DNA of 45,560 nt from Hyphomicrobiales bacterium. Lineage in GTDB: Bacteria; Pseudomonadota; Alphaproteobacteria; Rhizobiales; Methyloligellaceae. Both the position numbers and the translations under genes were made by a program. The first letter of the stretch is position 1. Each line of letters begins with the position of its first letter. Where the stretch lies: positions 1-45,560 of the forward strand of contig JAJFHO010000054.1 in the NCBI GenBank assembly GCA_021775575.1, written 5' to 3'. Below are positions 7,487 to 16,116 of this stretch, piece after piece. The notes beneath the pieces are model-generated. The model was not told where the DNA came from, did no database searches, and worked only from the letters and a program-made list of their open reading frames with translations.

Positions 7487-8533
7487 ATGCCCCCGGGCAG
7501 GCCAGAGCGCCCAAGGCGTTCCGTGCTATCATTTCTGGGCGCCCTCCCAATTGTCTTCAGTCTGTCTACCGCGGTCCTGGCGAAGAATCCCATATGCGAA
7601 ATCGACCAGCCTGTCCGCATAGCAGGCCTTGACTGGGCGTCGAACCGTTTTCACGCCGCTGTCACCGCTTTTATCCTCAAGCATGGCTATGGCTGCGCAT
7701 CGGACACGCTTCCCGGCACAACGATTCCACTGCTGACCGGACTCGCCCGCGGTGACCTTGATATCATGATGGAGGTCTGGAAGGACCAGCTGACCGAAGC
7801 CTGGGAAAAGGCGGAGAAGGCCGGAGATGTCGCACTGCTCGGCATAAACTATCCCGATGCGGTACAAGGCTGGTTTGTGCCCCGCTATCTGGTTGAAGGC
7901 GATGCGGCCCCGGCAAAGGGGCTTGTCCATATCCGGGATCTCCCGAAATTCACCGCACTGTTTCGCGATCCGGAAGAACCCGGCAAGGGCCGCTTCTACA
8001 ACTGTAAGCTTGGCTGGGATTGCGAAACCATCAACACCAAGAAACTCGCTGCCTATGGCCTGGATGCGCATTTCACCAACTTCCGGCCCGGCAGCGGCGC
8101 AGCGCTGTCGGCTGCGATTGCCTCGGCCTACAAGCGCAAAAAGCCGATTCTCTACTATTATTGGGGGCCAACCTGGATCATGGCCAAATATGACAGCGTG
8201 ATGCTGGCGGAGCCTGCATATGATCCCGACATCTGGTCGGCCCTCGCCGCAAGCGACAAACCGGAACAAGCAACCGCCTATCCCGTTGTTGCCGTTTATA
8301 CCGGCGCCAACAGCGGCTTTATCAAGCAGGCCCCGGCCATCGCGGAGTTCCTGCGCCGCTACCGTACGTCCAACAGGCTGGTGAGCGATGCGCTGCTCTA
8401 TATGCAGGAGCATAAATCAGCCGGAGAGCGCGGCGCGGCAATCCATTTTTTGCGCAATCACACCGCGCTGTGGTCGAAATGGGTGCCATCGGAGGTAGCC
8501 CAGCGCATCACCGCCGCATTGAAAGCGAACTAG
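7487..8533 (+). CDS. glycine betaine/proline-type ABC transporter substrate-binding protein
   Basis: A periplasmic binding protein of the OpuAC/ProX family, 348 residues from the chosen ATG at 7487. That start gives a well-formed signal peptide with an Arg-rich n-region and cleavage after Val-Leu-Ala near residue 32; the upstream in-frame ATGs (7376, 7424) would add a basic tail with no family match. The mature domain starts with the typical Val-Arg-Ile-Ala-x-x-Asp-Trp segment and contains Tyr-Tyr-Trp-Gly-Pro and other aromatic residues of the kind that box quaternary ammonium groups. Permease and ATPase genes follow. The substrate may be glycine betaine, choline, proline betaine or another quaternary amine; this cannot be settled here. 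Confidence 0.85.
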   Translation: MPPGRPERPRRSVLSFLGALPIVFSLSTAVLAKNPICEIDQPVRIAGLDWASNRFHAAVTAFILKHGYGCASDTLPGTTIPLLTGLARGDLDIMMEVWKDQLTEAWEKAEKAGDVALLGINYPDAVQGWFVPRYLVEGDAAPAKGLVHIRDLPKFTALFRDPEEPGKGRFYNCKLGWDCETINTKKLAAYGLDAHFTNFRPGSGAALSAAIASAYKRKKPILYYYWGPTWIMAKYDSVMLAEPAYDPDIWSALAASDKPEQATAYPVVAVYTGANSGFIKQAPAIAEFLRRYRTSNRLVSDALLYMQEHKSAGERGAAIHFLRNHTALWSKWVPSEVAQRITAALKAN

Positions 8534-8583
8534 CCGCCCCTGCTCCACCGCGACACTCACTCAGCGAATGACACAGGTCGCCC

Positions 8584-9444
8584 ATGTTTCCAGAAAAATT
8601 CAGACTTCCTCTCGGCGAATGGATCAATGGTGCAATCGACTGGCTCGTCGAAAACCATGGCGATGCCTTTGAGGCTTTCGCCGACGCTCTCCTTTTGGCT
8701 CTGGTATCGATCGAGAAAGCCCTGCGCGGCGCACCCTGGTGGCTGGTCATTCTGATTGTCGGGGCGGTCTCCTTTCACGCCAATCGCCGTATCTTTCAGA
8801 CGGTGATGCTGATGGCGGCAATGTTCGCGATTGGATTGTTCGGTCTGTGGGACCATGCCATGCAGACGCTGGCCATTACCTTGGTCGCGCTGGTTATTTG
8901 TATGGCGAGCGGGATTCCGGCGGGTATCGCCATTTCCCAGAGCGACCGGGCGCGCGGGCTGGTTTTGCCGATACTCGACGTCATGCAAACCATGCCGAGC
9001 TTCGTTTATCTGATCCCGGCTCTGATGCTGTTCGGTCTGGGCAAGGTTCCCGCCATCATGGCGACCGTCATTTACGCCGTGCCGCCGCTTGTACGGCTTA
9101 CGGACCTCGGGATAAGACTTGTCGACCCCAACATTGTCGAGGCGTCGGAAGCCTTCGGCGCCGGCAGGCTTCAAAAACTCGCCGGCATTCAGCTGCCGCT
9201 GGCGCTGCCCAACATCATGCAAGGCATCAATCAGGCAACGATGATGGCGCTTGCGATGGTCGTAATCGCTTCGATGATCGGAGCCAGAGGATTGGGCGAG
9301 GAGGTATTGCTGGGCATTCAGCGTCTCGATTTCGGCCGGGGCGCGGAGGCCGGAATTGCCATCGTCGTACTGGCGATTGTCTTCGACCGGATCACGCAAG
9401 GCTATGGCCGGCCCACCGCCGAGCCACGCCGCGCGGCTGGATGA
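8584..9444 (+). CDS. ABC transporter permease, ProW type
   Basis: A 286-residue inner-membrane permease with about six or seven hydrophobic segments between residues 50 and 275. The cytoplasmic coupling loop (EAA motif) is seen in Glu-Ala-Ser-Glu-Ala-Phe-Gly-Ala-Gly followed by Ile-Gln-Leu-Pro, where the ATPase docks. The N-terminal region with Ile-Asp-Trp-Leu matches the ProW/OpuAB family. The gene starts about 50 bases after the binding protein gene and its stop is one base before the ATPase start, giving a complete three-gene importer for osmoprotectants or carbon/nitrogen quaternary amines. Confidence 0.9.
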   Translation: MFPEKFRLPLGEWINGAIDWLVENHGDAFEAFADALLLALVSIEKALRGAPWWLVILIVGAVSFHANRRIFQTVMLMAAMFAIGLFGLWDHAMQTLAITLVALVICMASGIPAGIAISQSDRARGLVLPILDVMQTMPSFVYLIPALMLFGLGKVPAIMATVIYAVPPLVRLTDLGIRLVDPNIVEASEAFGAGRLQKLAGIQLPLALPNIMQGINQATMMALAMVVIASMIGARGLGEEVLLGIQRLDFGRGAEAGIAIVVLAIVFDRITQGYGRPTAEPRRAAG

Positions 9445-9445
9445 C

Positions 9446-10282
9446 ATGTCGTCGATTTCCTTCAGATCCGCCTGCAAGGTTTTCGGACCCGATCCGGACA
9501 AGGCGCTGGCCTTGCGCGGCGATGGGGTCTCGAAAGATGAAATTCGCCAGCAGACGGGCTGCACGGTCGCGCTTGACCATGTCTCGCTGGAGGTGCCGCC
9601 GGGCAAAACTTTTGCCGTCATAGGGCAGTCCGGCTCGGGCAAATCAACGCTGATCAGGCTGGTCAACCGGCTCATCGAGCCTGACCGCGGAGACATTCTG
9701 ATCGAGAAGCGCTCCGTACCGGCCATGGACAAGGCCGCGCTCATGCATTTGCGCCGCCATGACGTTTCGATGGTCTTCCAGCGCTTTGCGCTGTTCCCTC
9801 ATATGAGCGTTCTGGACAATATATCCTACGGGCTGAAGGTAAGGGATACAGACCCGGGCGTGGCGAATGAAACGGCGCTGCAATGGGTCGGCAAGGTAGG
9901 GCTGGCGGGTTATGAGGACGCGTTTCCAAGCGAGTTGTCGGGCGGCATGCAGCAGCGCGTAGGTCTTGCCCGCGCACTCGCGACGGGTCCGAAAATTCTG
10001 CTGATGGACGAGCCGTTCAGCGCGCTGGATCCGCTTATGCGCCGCGAAATGCAGGATCAGCTCATGGCGCTTCGCAGCGAGTTGAAAATAACCGTCCTGT
10101 TCATCACCCATGATCTCGACGAGGCGCTTCGGCTGGGAGATCGGATCGCTGTCTTGAAGGATGGAAGCGTGGTCCAGCACGGGACACCGGCAGCAATTCT
10201 GAATACTCCGGCTGACGACTATGTCAGCGCGCTGGTAAAAACCCTCCAAAAACCCACGATTTTAACCCCGGACGGGACATAA
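9446..10282 (+). CDS. ABC transporter ATPase, ProV type without CBS domains
   Basis: A 278-residue ATPase. Walker A is Gly-Gln-Ser-Gly-Ser-Gly-Lys-Ser-Thr at 60-68, the Q-loop Gln is 112, the signature Leu-Ser-Gly-Gly-Met-Gln-Gln-Arg is at 164-171, Walker B ends in Met-Asp-Glu-Pro near 190, and the switch His is in Ile-Thr-His-Asp. The N-terminal Lys-Val-Phe-Gly and a 20-residue insert before the core are typical of ProV. E. coli ProV is about 400 residues with two C-terminal CBS domains that sense ionic strength; these are absent here, so osmotic gating by CBS is not expected. The start at 9446 follows the permease stop by one base, arguing for coupled translation. Confidence 0.92.
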   Translation: MSSISFRSACKVFGPDPDKALALRGDGVSKDEIRQQTGCTVALDHVSLEVPPGKTFAVIGQSGSGKSTLIRLVNRLIEPDRGDILIEKRSVPAMDKAALMHLRRHDVSMVFQRFALFPHMSVLDNISYGLKVRDTDPGVANETALQWVGKVGLAGYEDAFPSELSGGMQQRVGLARALATGPKILLMDEPFSALDPLMRREMQDQLMALRSELKITVLFITHDLDEALRLGDRIAVLKDGSVVQHGTPAAILNTPADDYVSALVKTLQKPTILTPDGT

Positions 10283-10434
10283 TAAATACCCGCTTCACGC
10301 AAACGGTAAACGAGTGGTTAGGAAATTCGCCCGAAACTGTAACCGGTTGAAAGCGTTTTCTGGCCATGCACGAATCATGCGCCTCTTTCCCGGGAGGTGC
10401 CAGGCGTGCTGGATAGTGAGTAGGTCGGCGTGTT

Positions 10435-12009
10435 TTGAGTCTCAGTACGACAGCCACACCCCCCCAGGCCGTGCCAAAGGTACGCGCGCAAACGGGTTCG
10501 CGTAAGGCGAATTCGAGCGTTCATGATGCCCGCGAAAAACTGAACTATCGCTCGGGATCGAGCCCGGAATTCGACCACGAACTCCTGATGATGTTCGTAA
10601 AGAACGAGCTTGGCGCTTCCCTGACGATTCCGCTGCTCGCCGTCATCATTGCGATCGCCGCAATGTTCTGGTCACCCGCCGACAAAGTCATCATCTGGCT
10701 GTCATCGGTGTTCATCGCCAAAGGCATATTGCTGACCTTGTGCCGTCAATTCTCCAAAGCGCCGGTCGCCGAAGTCAATCTGCTGGAATGGCGCAGCAAG
10801 TTGACGGCAGCGGAGTTTCTGTACGGCGTCACATGGGCCGGCGTTGCCTTCCTGGCCATGACCAATGAAGACCCGTCGGCGCATATGTTCATCTTCGCGT
10901 CGATGATCGTGATCATCTCGATGCGCGTGATGTTCGCATCGACCGTGATGCCGATCGTCTATGCCGGCACGATACCCATGACCGCCGCGCTCGTGCTCAG
11001 ATTCATAATGCTGGATGCCGCTTTTTACTGGGCACTGGCCTTTATGGCGGTCGGCGTCCATGTCTACTTCATTTTCCTGATGCGAGGAGTGAACTCGACC
11101 GTCATTACCATGCTCAAATACCGGGCAGAAAAGGACTCGCTTATCGGCGAACTCGAACAGGCGAAGAGTTTTTCCGACGAGGCTCGGCATCGGGCGGAAG
11201 CCGCGAATGTCGCGAAATCCCGGTTCCTTGCCACAATGAGCCATGAATTGCGGACTCCGTTGAACGCGATACTCGGTTTTTCCGAGGTCATGAAGTCGGA
11301 GATCCTCGGATCGCATTCCAATCCGACCTATAAGGAATATGCAAACGACATTCACGAAAGCGGCCAGCATCTTCTGAATCTCATCAACGAAATCCTTGAT
11401 TTGTCGAGGATCGAGGCCGGGCGCTACGAGCTGAATGAGGAGGCCATCGCACTGATCGATGTTGCCGACGATTGCCATCGCCTATTGAAGATTCGCGCCG
11501 AGAAGAAGGGTTTGAAAATTCAACATGCCTTCGCGCCGGACCTGGCGGAACTTTGGGCTGACGAGCGCGCCGTCCGGCAGGTGTGCCTGAACCTCCTGTC
11601 CAATGCGATCAAATTCACGCCCTCCGGCGGCACCATAACGCTGACGGCGGGTAATACGACCGATGGCGGACAATATCTCAGCATCAAGGATACCGGGCCC
11701 GGCATACCCGAAGACGAAATCCCGCGTGTCCTGAAAAGCTTCGGTCAGGGTTCGCTGGCTCATGAAACCGCGGAAGGCGGCACCGGCCTCGGCCTGCCCA
11801 TCGTTATGGGACTGATCGAATTGCATGGCGGTTCCTTCAACTTGAAAAGCAAGCTTCGGCAGGGCACCGAGGTGATCACCACATTCCCCAGAAAGCGCGT
11901 CATGCAAGCCCTGCCCCGGCTGGCGGAACCTGGCGAAGCAAAGCCGGAAGTTGAAAGACAACCCGGCTATCAGCCATCCTGGAAGCGGGTTGGCAGGCAT
12001 ACGGCCTGA
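10435..12009 (+). CDS. membrane histidine kinase of the PleC/DivJ type
   Basis: A 524-residue sensor kinase if the TTG at 10435 is used; a GTG at 10471 is an alternative, as neither has a strong ribosome site. Residues about 60-215 hold some six hydrophobic segments with only short loops, so the sensor part is embedded in the membrane. A short coiled coil (230-262) leads to the HisKA domain with phospho-acceptor His270 in Ser-His-Glu-Leu-Arg-Thr-Pro. The ATPase has an N box at 386-394, Asp-Thr-Gly-Pro-Gly-Ile-Pro at 419-425 and Gly-Gly-Thr-Gly-Leu-Gly-Leu at 448-454. The HisKA sequence resembles PleC, DivJ and PdhS, which act on DivK/PleD-type regulators in alphaproteobacteria. No response regulator is adjacent. 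The C-terminal 35 residues are Pro- and Glu-rich and lie outside known domains. Confidence 0.82.
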   Translation: MSLSTTATPPQAVPKVRAQTGSRKANSSVHDAREKLNYRSGSSPEFDHELLMMFVKNELGASLTIPLLAVIIAIAAMFWSPADKVIIWLSSVFIAKGILLTLCRQFSKAPVAEVNLLEWRSKLTAAEFLYGVTWAGVAFLAMTNEDPSAHMFIFASMIVIISMRVMFASTVMPIVYAGTIPMTAALVLRFIMLDAAFYWALAFMAVGVHVYFIFLMRGVNSTVITMLKYRAEKDSLIGELEQAKSFSDEARHRAEAANVAKSRFLATMSHELRTPLNAILGFSEVMKSEILGSHSNPTYKEYANDIHESGQHLLNLINEILDLSRIEAGRYELNEEAIALIDVADDCHRLLKIRAEKKGLKIQHAFAPDLAELWADERAVRQVCLNLLSNAIKFTPSGGTITLTAGNTTDGGQYLSIKDTGPGIPEDEIPRVLKSFGQGSLAHETAEGGTGLGLPIVMGLIELHGGSFNLKSKLRQGTEVITTFPRKRVMQALPRLAEPGEAKPEVERQPGYQPSWKRVGRHTA

Positions 12010-12072
12010 CGCTGGCGCTCATCAGCCCCTGGTGCAGGTTTTCCGCCACCGGCAATTGTCTGGTGCCACGCC

Positions 12073-12092
12073 AATGCCTAGATATAGGCATT
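12073..12092. repeat. perfect 8-bp inverted repeat before the retropepsin pair
   Basis: AATGCCTA and TAGGCATT flank a GATA tetraloop, giving a 20-base perfect hairpin or operator about 64 bases after the kinase stop and 40 bases before the retropepsin start. No T-run follows on either strand, so an intrinsic terminator is unlikely; an operator or a leader RNA hairpin fits better. The repeat is seen and its role is not known. Confidence 0.45.
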
Positions 12093-12132
12093 GAATTGAC
12101 CCTATTCAGTCTCGCATTCGGGCAACGGATCC

Positions 12133-12876
12133 GTGGCGAACCCGTCGCGGCGTCGCGTGAGGAGTTTCATTGTGGGCAGCTGGCTTGCGCTTGGTTTGGT
12201 GGTCGTCGCCGTCGCCGTTCTGTTTCTAAAACAGGACGCGTCGACGATCGCAGGCATGGATCCATCGGAATTCGCAAGCATGGCTGCTCTGCTTGCGATC
12301 CTGATTTTCCTCAGTGGCAGCCTTTTCGGCGGATATCGGGGCCGCATCGGACGCGCGATGCGCGACGGCATCACCTGGGCGCTGTTCGCCTTTCTGCTTG
12401 TTGCCGGATATACCTATAAGGACCAGCTGATACCGGTCGCCCAGCGCATCGTGGGCGAAATCGTACCCGGTACGCCGATCGCCATGGAGATTGCCAAAGG
12501 CAATGCGGCGGCGGTGCGCGTCCGCAAGCAGCTCGACGGCCATTTCGTGGCCCGGACGAATGTGAATGGCGTAATCGTCGAAATGATCGTCGACACCGGC
12601 GCATCGGCGGTCGTTCTGACGCCTGAGGACGCACGAGCGCTGGGATTCGATGTCGGCGCGCTAACCTACGCGGTACCCGTGCAGACAGCCAATGGCAGAT
12701 CTTTCGCAGCCCAGGTGCGTCTCACCAATATTGCAATCGGAGGCATCCATGTCGGTAACGTGGATGCTCTCATCGCAAAGTCCGGGACCTTGCATCAGAG
12801 CTTGCTCGGTATGAGTTTTTTAAGCCGTTTACGGTCTTATGAATTCTCCGGAGATTTCCTGACACTGCGCGGTTAA
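12133..12876 (+). CDS. membrane-bound retropepsin-like aspartic protease (first of two)
   Basis: A 247-residue protein starting at a GTG. Three hydrophobic segments (about 11-33, 48-67 and 78-97) are followed by a periplasmic domain of about 125 residues. That domain has the aspartic protease motif Asp-Thr-Gly-Ala-Ser at 154-158, a flap-like region near 180-190 (Thr-Ala-Asn-Gly) and the closing Leu-Leu-Gly-Met-Ser-Phe-Leu. This is the TIGR02281 clan AA family of alphaproteobacteria, whose proteins are thought to work as dimers like retroviral protease because each has one catalytic Asp. Natural substrates are unknown. A smaller paralogue follows 58 bases later on the same strand, so the pair could form a heterodimer (inference). 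Confidence 0.85.
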   Translation: MANPSRRRVRSFIVGSWLALGLVVVAVAVLFLKQDASTIAGMDPSEFASMAALLAILIFLSGSLFGGYRGRIGRAMRDGITWALFAFLLVAGYTYKDQLIPVAQRIVGEIVPGTPIAMEIAKGNAAAVRVRKQLDGHFVARTNVNGVIVEMIVDTGASAVVLTPEDARALGFDVGALTYAVPVQTANGRSFAAQVRLTNIAIGGIHVGNVDALIAKSGTLHQSLLGMSFLSRLRSYEFSGDFLTLRG

Positions 12877-12934
12877 TCTGCCGACTGCCCGGATTGAGCG
12901 CCGGATCAGGTTTGAAAGCTGGGGAGTTTGCGCC

Positions 12935-13495
12935 ATGGCGATCGGTAGCGGCGTAAGTCATGTCATTCGCGAAACGCTTGTCTGGGCCGGTGTCCTGTGC
13001 GCCGGTTTTGCGGCAGTTTTTTACTTCGACGAATTGCGCGCCGTGTTTGCACAAACCACCGAAGCAGCGGTTCAGGCCTATCAATCGTCTGGAATAAGCC
13101 AGCGGGACAGCAGCAGCGGCTTCGAACGCTCGGTCACTCTGCGCGCCGACCGCAGCGGACATTTCTTCGCCCGCGCGCATATCAACGGCCGCGCCGTCGC
13201 GGTGCTGGTTGACACCGGCGCGACCGCGATCGCGTTATCCTATGAGGACGCCAGACAGATCGGCATCGAACCCCGGGAATCGGATTTCACCAGCTCGGCC
13301 CGTACCGCCAACGGCTTTGTGCGTACCGCGCCCGTAACGATCGACGCCATTCGGATCGGAGATGTGGAAGTCCGCAATTTGCGCGGCTCGATCGCCGAAC
13401 CGGGCAATCAGCATATCACCCTGCTCGGGATGGAATTCATCCGGCGGCTCGGCCGTTTCGAGCTGCGCGGTCACGAATTGATACTCGTCGAGTGA
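12935..13495 (+). CDS. retropepsin-like aspartic protease (second of two)
   Basis: A 186-residue paralogue of the preceding protein. It has a single N-terminal membrane segment (about 11-31), a linker, and the protease domain with Asp-Thr-Gly-Ala-Thr at 93-97, Thr-Ala-Asn-Gly near 124-127 and Leu-Leu-Gly-Met-Glu-Phe at 163-168. Both proteins share the His-Phe-x-Ala-Arg strand before the catalytic Asp. The ATG at 12935 has GGGGAG about 9 bases upstream. The two proteins differ in membrane anchor (three segments against one), which argues against a very recent duplication. Function is unknown beyond the family assignment as a membrane-tethered periplasmic peptidase. Confidence 0.87.
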   Translation: MAIGSGVSHVIRETLVWAGVLCAGFAAVFYFDELRAVFAQTTEAAVQAYQSSGISQRDSSSGFERSVTLRADRSGHFFARAHINGRAVAVLVDTGATAIALSYEDARQIGIEPRESDFTSSARTANGFVRTAPVTIDAIRIGDVEVRNLRGSIAEPGNQHITLLGMEFIRRLGRFELRGHELILVE

Positions 13496-13594
13496 CTGCC
13501 CAGACCAGGCCACGCAGTCAAAATCCGCACCCAAGACCATTGGCCCGGCGCGCTGGTTCGGCTATCACGTCGGACAGAATCGAGGCTGCAAGCG

Positions 13595-15094
13595 ATGTTC
13601 CCGAAACCGCGTACAGATCTGACGCCCAATAGCGCCGATTTCGAACGGCTGCCCTTTATCAAGCCGACGGGCTTCCGCGAATATGACGCGCGCTGGATTT
13701 ACCCCGAGGAAATAAACCTGATGGGGCTGCAGGCCATTGGACTTGGGCTGGGCGAACTGTTCCGCCGGCGCGGCGTGCCGCCCCGGATCGTTACCGGGCA
13801 CGACTTCCGCTCCTACTCCTGCGCCATCAAGCAAGCGCTGATGTCCGGTATGCTGGCTGGCGGGATGGAGGTTCACGATATCGGATTGGCGCTGTCGCCG
13901 ATGGCCTATTTCGCCCAGTTCGATCTAGATGTCGAAGGCGTGGCCATGGTCACCGCCAGCCATAACGACAATGGCTGGACGGGAATAAAGATGGGGCTCG
14001 ACCGCCCCCTCACCTTCGGACCAGAGGACATTACGGAACTGAAGGACATCGTCTTCGCCGGCGGCCAGGAAACACCCGGCGGCGGCAGCTATCACTTCAA
14101 CCCCGAAACCAGAGACCGCTATATCGCCGATCTCATCGACCGGGCGAAGCTGACGCGGCCCCTGAAGGCAGTCGTGGCTTGCGGGAACGGGACGGCGGGC
14201 GCCTTCGCGCCCGAGGTGTTGGCTGCGGTCGGATGCGAAGTCGTGCCGCTGAACTGCGATCTGGACCACTCCTTTCCCAACCACAATCCCAATCCCGAAG
14301 ACATGAAAATGCTCGACGCGATCCGCGAGGCGGTTCTGGCGTCCAAGGCCGATATCGGCTTTGCAATCGATGGCGATGGCGACCGGTGCGGGGTCGTCGA
14401 CAATGAGGGAAAAGCGATCTTCGCCGACAAGGCCGGCGTCATGCTGGCCCGGGATCTCTCCGCCCGGCATGAGAATGCAAAATTCGTCGCCGACGTGAAA
14501 TCGACCGGACTGTTCCTTACCGATCCCGTGCTCAAGGCCAATGGCGCGACCTGCGAATACTGGAAGACGGGCCATTCCTATATCAAGCGCTACAGCCATG
14601 AGCATGGTGCGCTGGTCGGATTTGAGAAATCGGGGCATTTCTTTTTCAACCCGCCGGTCGGGCGCGGCTATGACGACGGTCTGGTCTCCGCGCTTGCCGT
14701 TTGCGACATGCTCGAGCGTAATCCGGGTAAATCCTTCGCCGACCTCGTCGCCGAGCTTCCACAAACCTGGCAGTCGCCAACCATGTCGCCCCATTGCGGC
14801 GACGAGGTGAAATATGGCGTTGTCGAGCGCGTCGTGGCGCATTTCACCGGCATCGCCGCCAACGGCGGCTCCATCGCCGGCCAGAAGATCCGCGACCTGA
14901 TTACGGTGAACGGCATCAGGATTGTCCTTGATGACGGCACCTGGGGTCTGGTGCGCGCCTCCTCCAACAAGCCCGAACTGGTCGTCGTTGTCGAAAGCCC
15001 GACGTCCGAGACCAATATGCGCGCGATCTTCGCCGAGATCGATGCCCACCTCTCAACCCATCCGGAAGTCGGGGAATATAATCAGAAGATATGA
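13595..15094 (+). CDS. phosphomannomutase/phosphoglucomutase
   Basis: A 499-residue alpha-D-phosphohexomutase with all four family signatures: the phosphoserine loop Thr-Ala-Ser-His-Asn at 120-124 (Ser122 carries the phosphate), the Mg loop Asp-Gly-Asp-Gly-Asp-Arg at 259-264, the sugar loop Glu-Lys-Ser-Gly-His near 345, and the phosphate-binding Arg-Ala-Ser-Ser-Asn-Lys-Pro near the C-terminus. It interconverts the 1- and 6-phosphates of mannose and/or glucose, feeding GDP-mannose or nucleotide-glucose synthesis for lipopolysaccharide and exopolysaccharide. The length is slightly above the usual 460-470. The usual partner (mannose-1-phosphate guanylyltransferase) is not adjacent. It converges with the TSUP permease gene, 21 bases apart. 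Confidence 0.9.
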   Translation: MFPKPRTDLTPNSADFERLPFIKPTGFREYDARWIYPEEINLMGLQAIGLGLGELFRRRGVPPRIVTGHDFRSYSCAIKQALMSGMLAGGMEVHDIGLALSPMAYFAQFDLDVEGVAMVTASHNDNGWTGIKMGLDRPLTFGPEDITELKDIVFAGGQETPGGGSYHFNPETRDRYIADLIDRAKLTRPLKAVVACGNGTAGAFAPEVLAAVGCEVVPLNCDLDHSFPNHNPNPEDMKMLDAIREAVLASKADIGFAIDGDGDRCGVVDNEGKAIFADKAGVMLARDLSARHENAKFVADVKSTGLFLTDPVLKANGATCEYWKTGHSYIKRYSHEHGALVGFEKSGHFFFNPPVGRGYDDGLVSALAVCDMLERNPGKSFADLVAELPQTWQSPTMSPHCGDEVKYGVVERVVAHFTGIAANGGSIAGQKIRDLITVNGIRIVLDDGTWGLVRASSNKPELVVVVESPTSETNMRAIFAEIDAHLSTHPEVGEYNQKI

Positions 15095-15115
15095 ATGCGG
15101 TGCACCCGGCCCCAC

Positions 15116-15943
15116 TCACATCAACGACCAGAAAAACCGTGCCGCGACCAGCGCCAGAAAGATCGCGAAGGCCAGTTCGAGCTTGCGCCGCGGGATGCCG
15201 TGCGCGAGACGCACGCCGAGCGGAGCGGTAAAAATGCTGGCCGACACAATAATCGCAGCGCCCAGCAGATTGACATAGCCGAGCGATCCTGGCGGCAGGC
15301 CGGTAACACCCCACCCGGCCCAGATGAAACCGAGCGTACCGGGAATGGCGATCATCGGCCCGAAGCCGGACGATGTCGCGACCGACTGCAGGATCGAGCG
15401 CCCGTAAAGGGTCATCATCATGGTGATGAAGGCGCCGCCGCCGATACTCATCAGCGTCGACACCATGCCGATAACAACGCCGAAGACGGCGCGCTTGGGA
15501 TTTCCCGGGATCGTCTTGCCCAGCCGCCATTTGTCGCCGCCGAAGAAAAGCTTGAGCGAAAAAACAGTCGCCGCGCCGGCCCATACCGCTTTCAGAATGA
15601 CCTCGTTGGAGAACCGCGCAACCAATACGCCTATAAAAACGCCGGCGACGACGGGCACGACCATGGAGCGGATGATGTCCATATCGACCGCCCCCTTCGC
15701 CTTGTGGGAATAAAAGGAGCGCAAGGATGTCGGCATGATAACGGCGAGCGTCGTGCCGACGCATAAATGCATGCGGATCGACTCATCGACACCCAGGGCG
15801 GCAAAGACCTCGAACAGGATTGGCACCATTATCCCGCCGCCGCCAATACCGAGCAGGCCGGCCAGAATTCCCATAACCACGCCGGCCGCCAGCAGAATGC
15901 CCACCAGCCACGCAATCTCGCTTAGCGGCATTCCCAAAAGCAT
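15116..15943 (-). CDS. TSUP (TauE/SafE) family membrane permease
   Basis: A 275-residue protein with about eight membrane segments and the family's glycine-rich N-terminal motif Gly-Ile-Gly-Gly-Gly-Gly-Ile near residues 32-38 and its repeat Ser-Ile-Gly-Gly-Gly-Ala-Phe-Ile in the second half. TSUP proteins export or import small sulfur-containing or organic anions such as sulfite, sulfoacetate or sulfolactate. No sulfur metabolism genes adjoin it, so the substrate is open. The ATG at 15943 lies about 20 bases downstream (in its own reading direction) of a remnant of the dusA 3' end. Confidence 0.88.
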   Translation of the reverse strand: MLLGMPLSEIAWLVGILLAAGVVMGILAGLLGIGGGGIMVPILFEVFAALGVDESIRMHLCVGTTLAVIMPTSLRSFYSHKAKGAVDMDIIRSMVVPVVAGVFIGVLVARFSNEVILKAVWAGAATVFSLKLFFGGDKWRLGKTIPGNPKRAVFGVVIGMVSTLMSIGGGAFITMMMTLYGRSILQSVATSSGFGPMIAIPGTLGFIWAGWGVTGLPPGSLGYVNLLGAAIIVSASIFTAPLGVRLAHGIPRRKLELAFAIFLALVAARFFWSLM

Positions 15944-15964
15944 CTGGTCAGTTTCCTGAGAAAA

Positions 15965-16054
15965 TCACGCGGCGGCGACCGAAAAAGGACGGCCAGCGCG
16001 TTGTACCTGCTCGAGCACATCGTGCACAACCAATTCCGGCTCCGGCGCGGAGCG
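15965..16054 (-). pseudogene. remnant of a second dusA 3' end
   Basis: This stretch reads as 29 codons and a stop that match the last residues of the intact DusA encoded at 17621-18637: both contain Leu-Glu-Gln-Val-Gln-Arg-Ala-Gly and end in an Ala-rich tail. At the DNA level 42 of the first 51 positions from the stop codon match by hand count. No more of DusA can be recognised upstream, where the M20 gene begins to follow after about 60 bases. It is either the leftover of a duplicated, mostly deleted dusA, or a target-end copy made when the M20 segment was inserted next to dusA. Confidence 0.6.
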
Positions 16055-16116
16055 CAGAAACACGCATCACGCTCAGCGTCGCTGGACTTTAGGGGCAAAC
16101 TGTTTTCAAGTTTGCG

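Noticed and set aside
8557-9744. Minus-strand open frame of 395 codons opposite the ABC permease and ATPase
   Set aside because: Composition is Arg/Asp/Gln/His-rich and it covers parts of two clear ABC genes; typical shadow.
13925-15049. Minus-strand open frame of 374 codons opposite the phosphohexomutase
   Set aside because: The plus-strand gene carries all four family signatures; the antisense product has no domain match.
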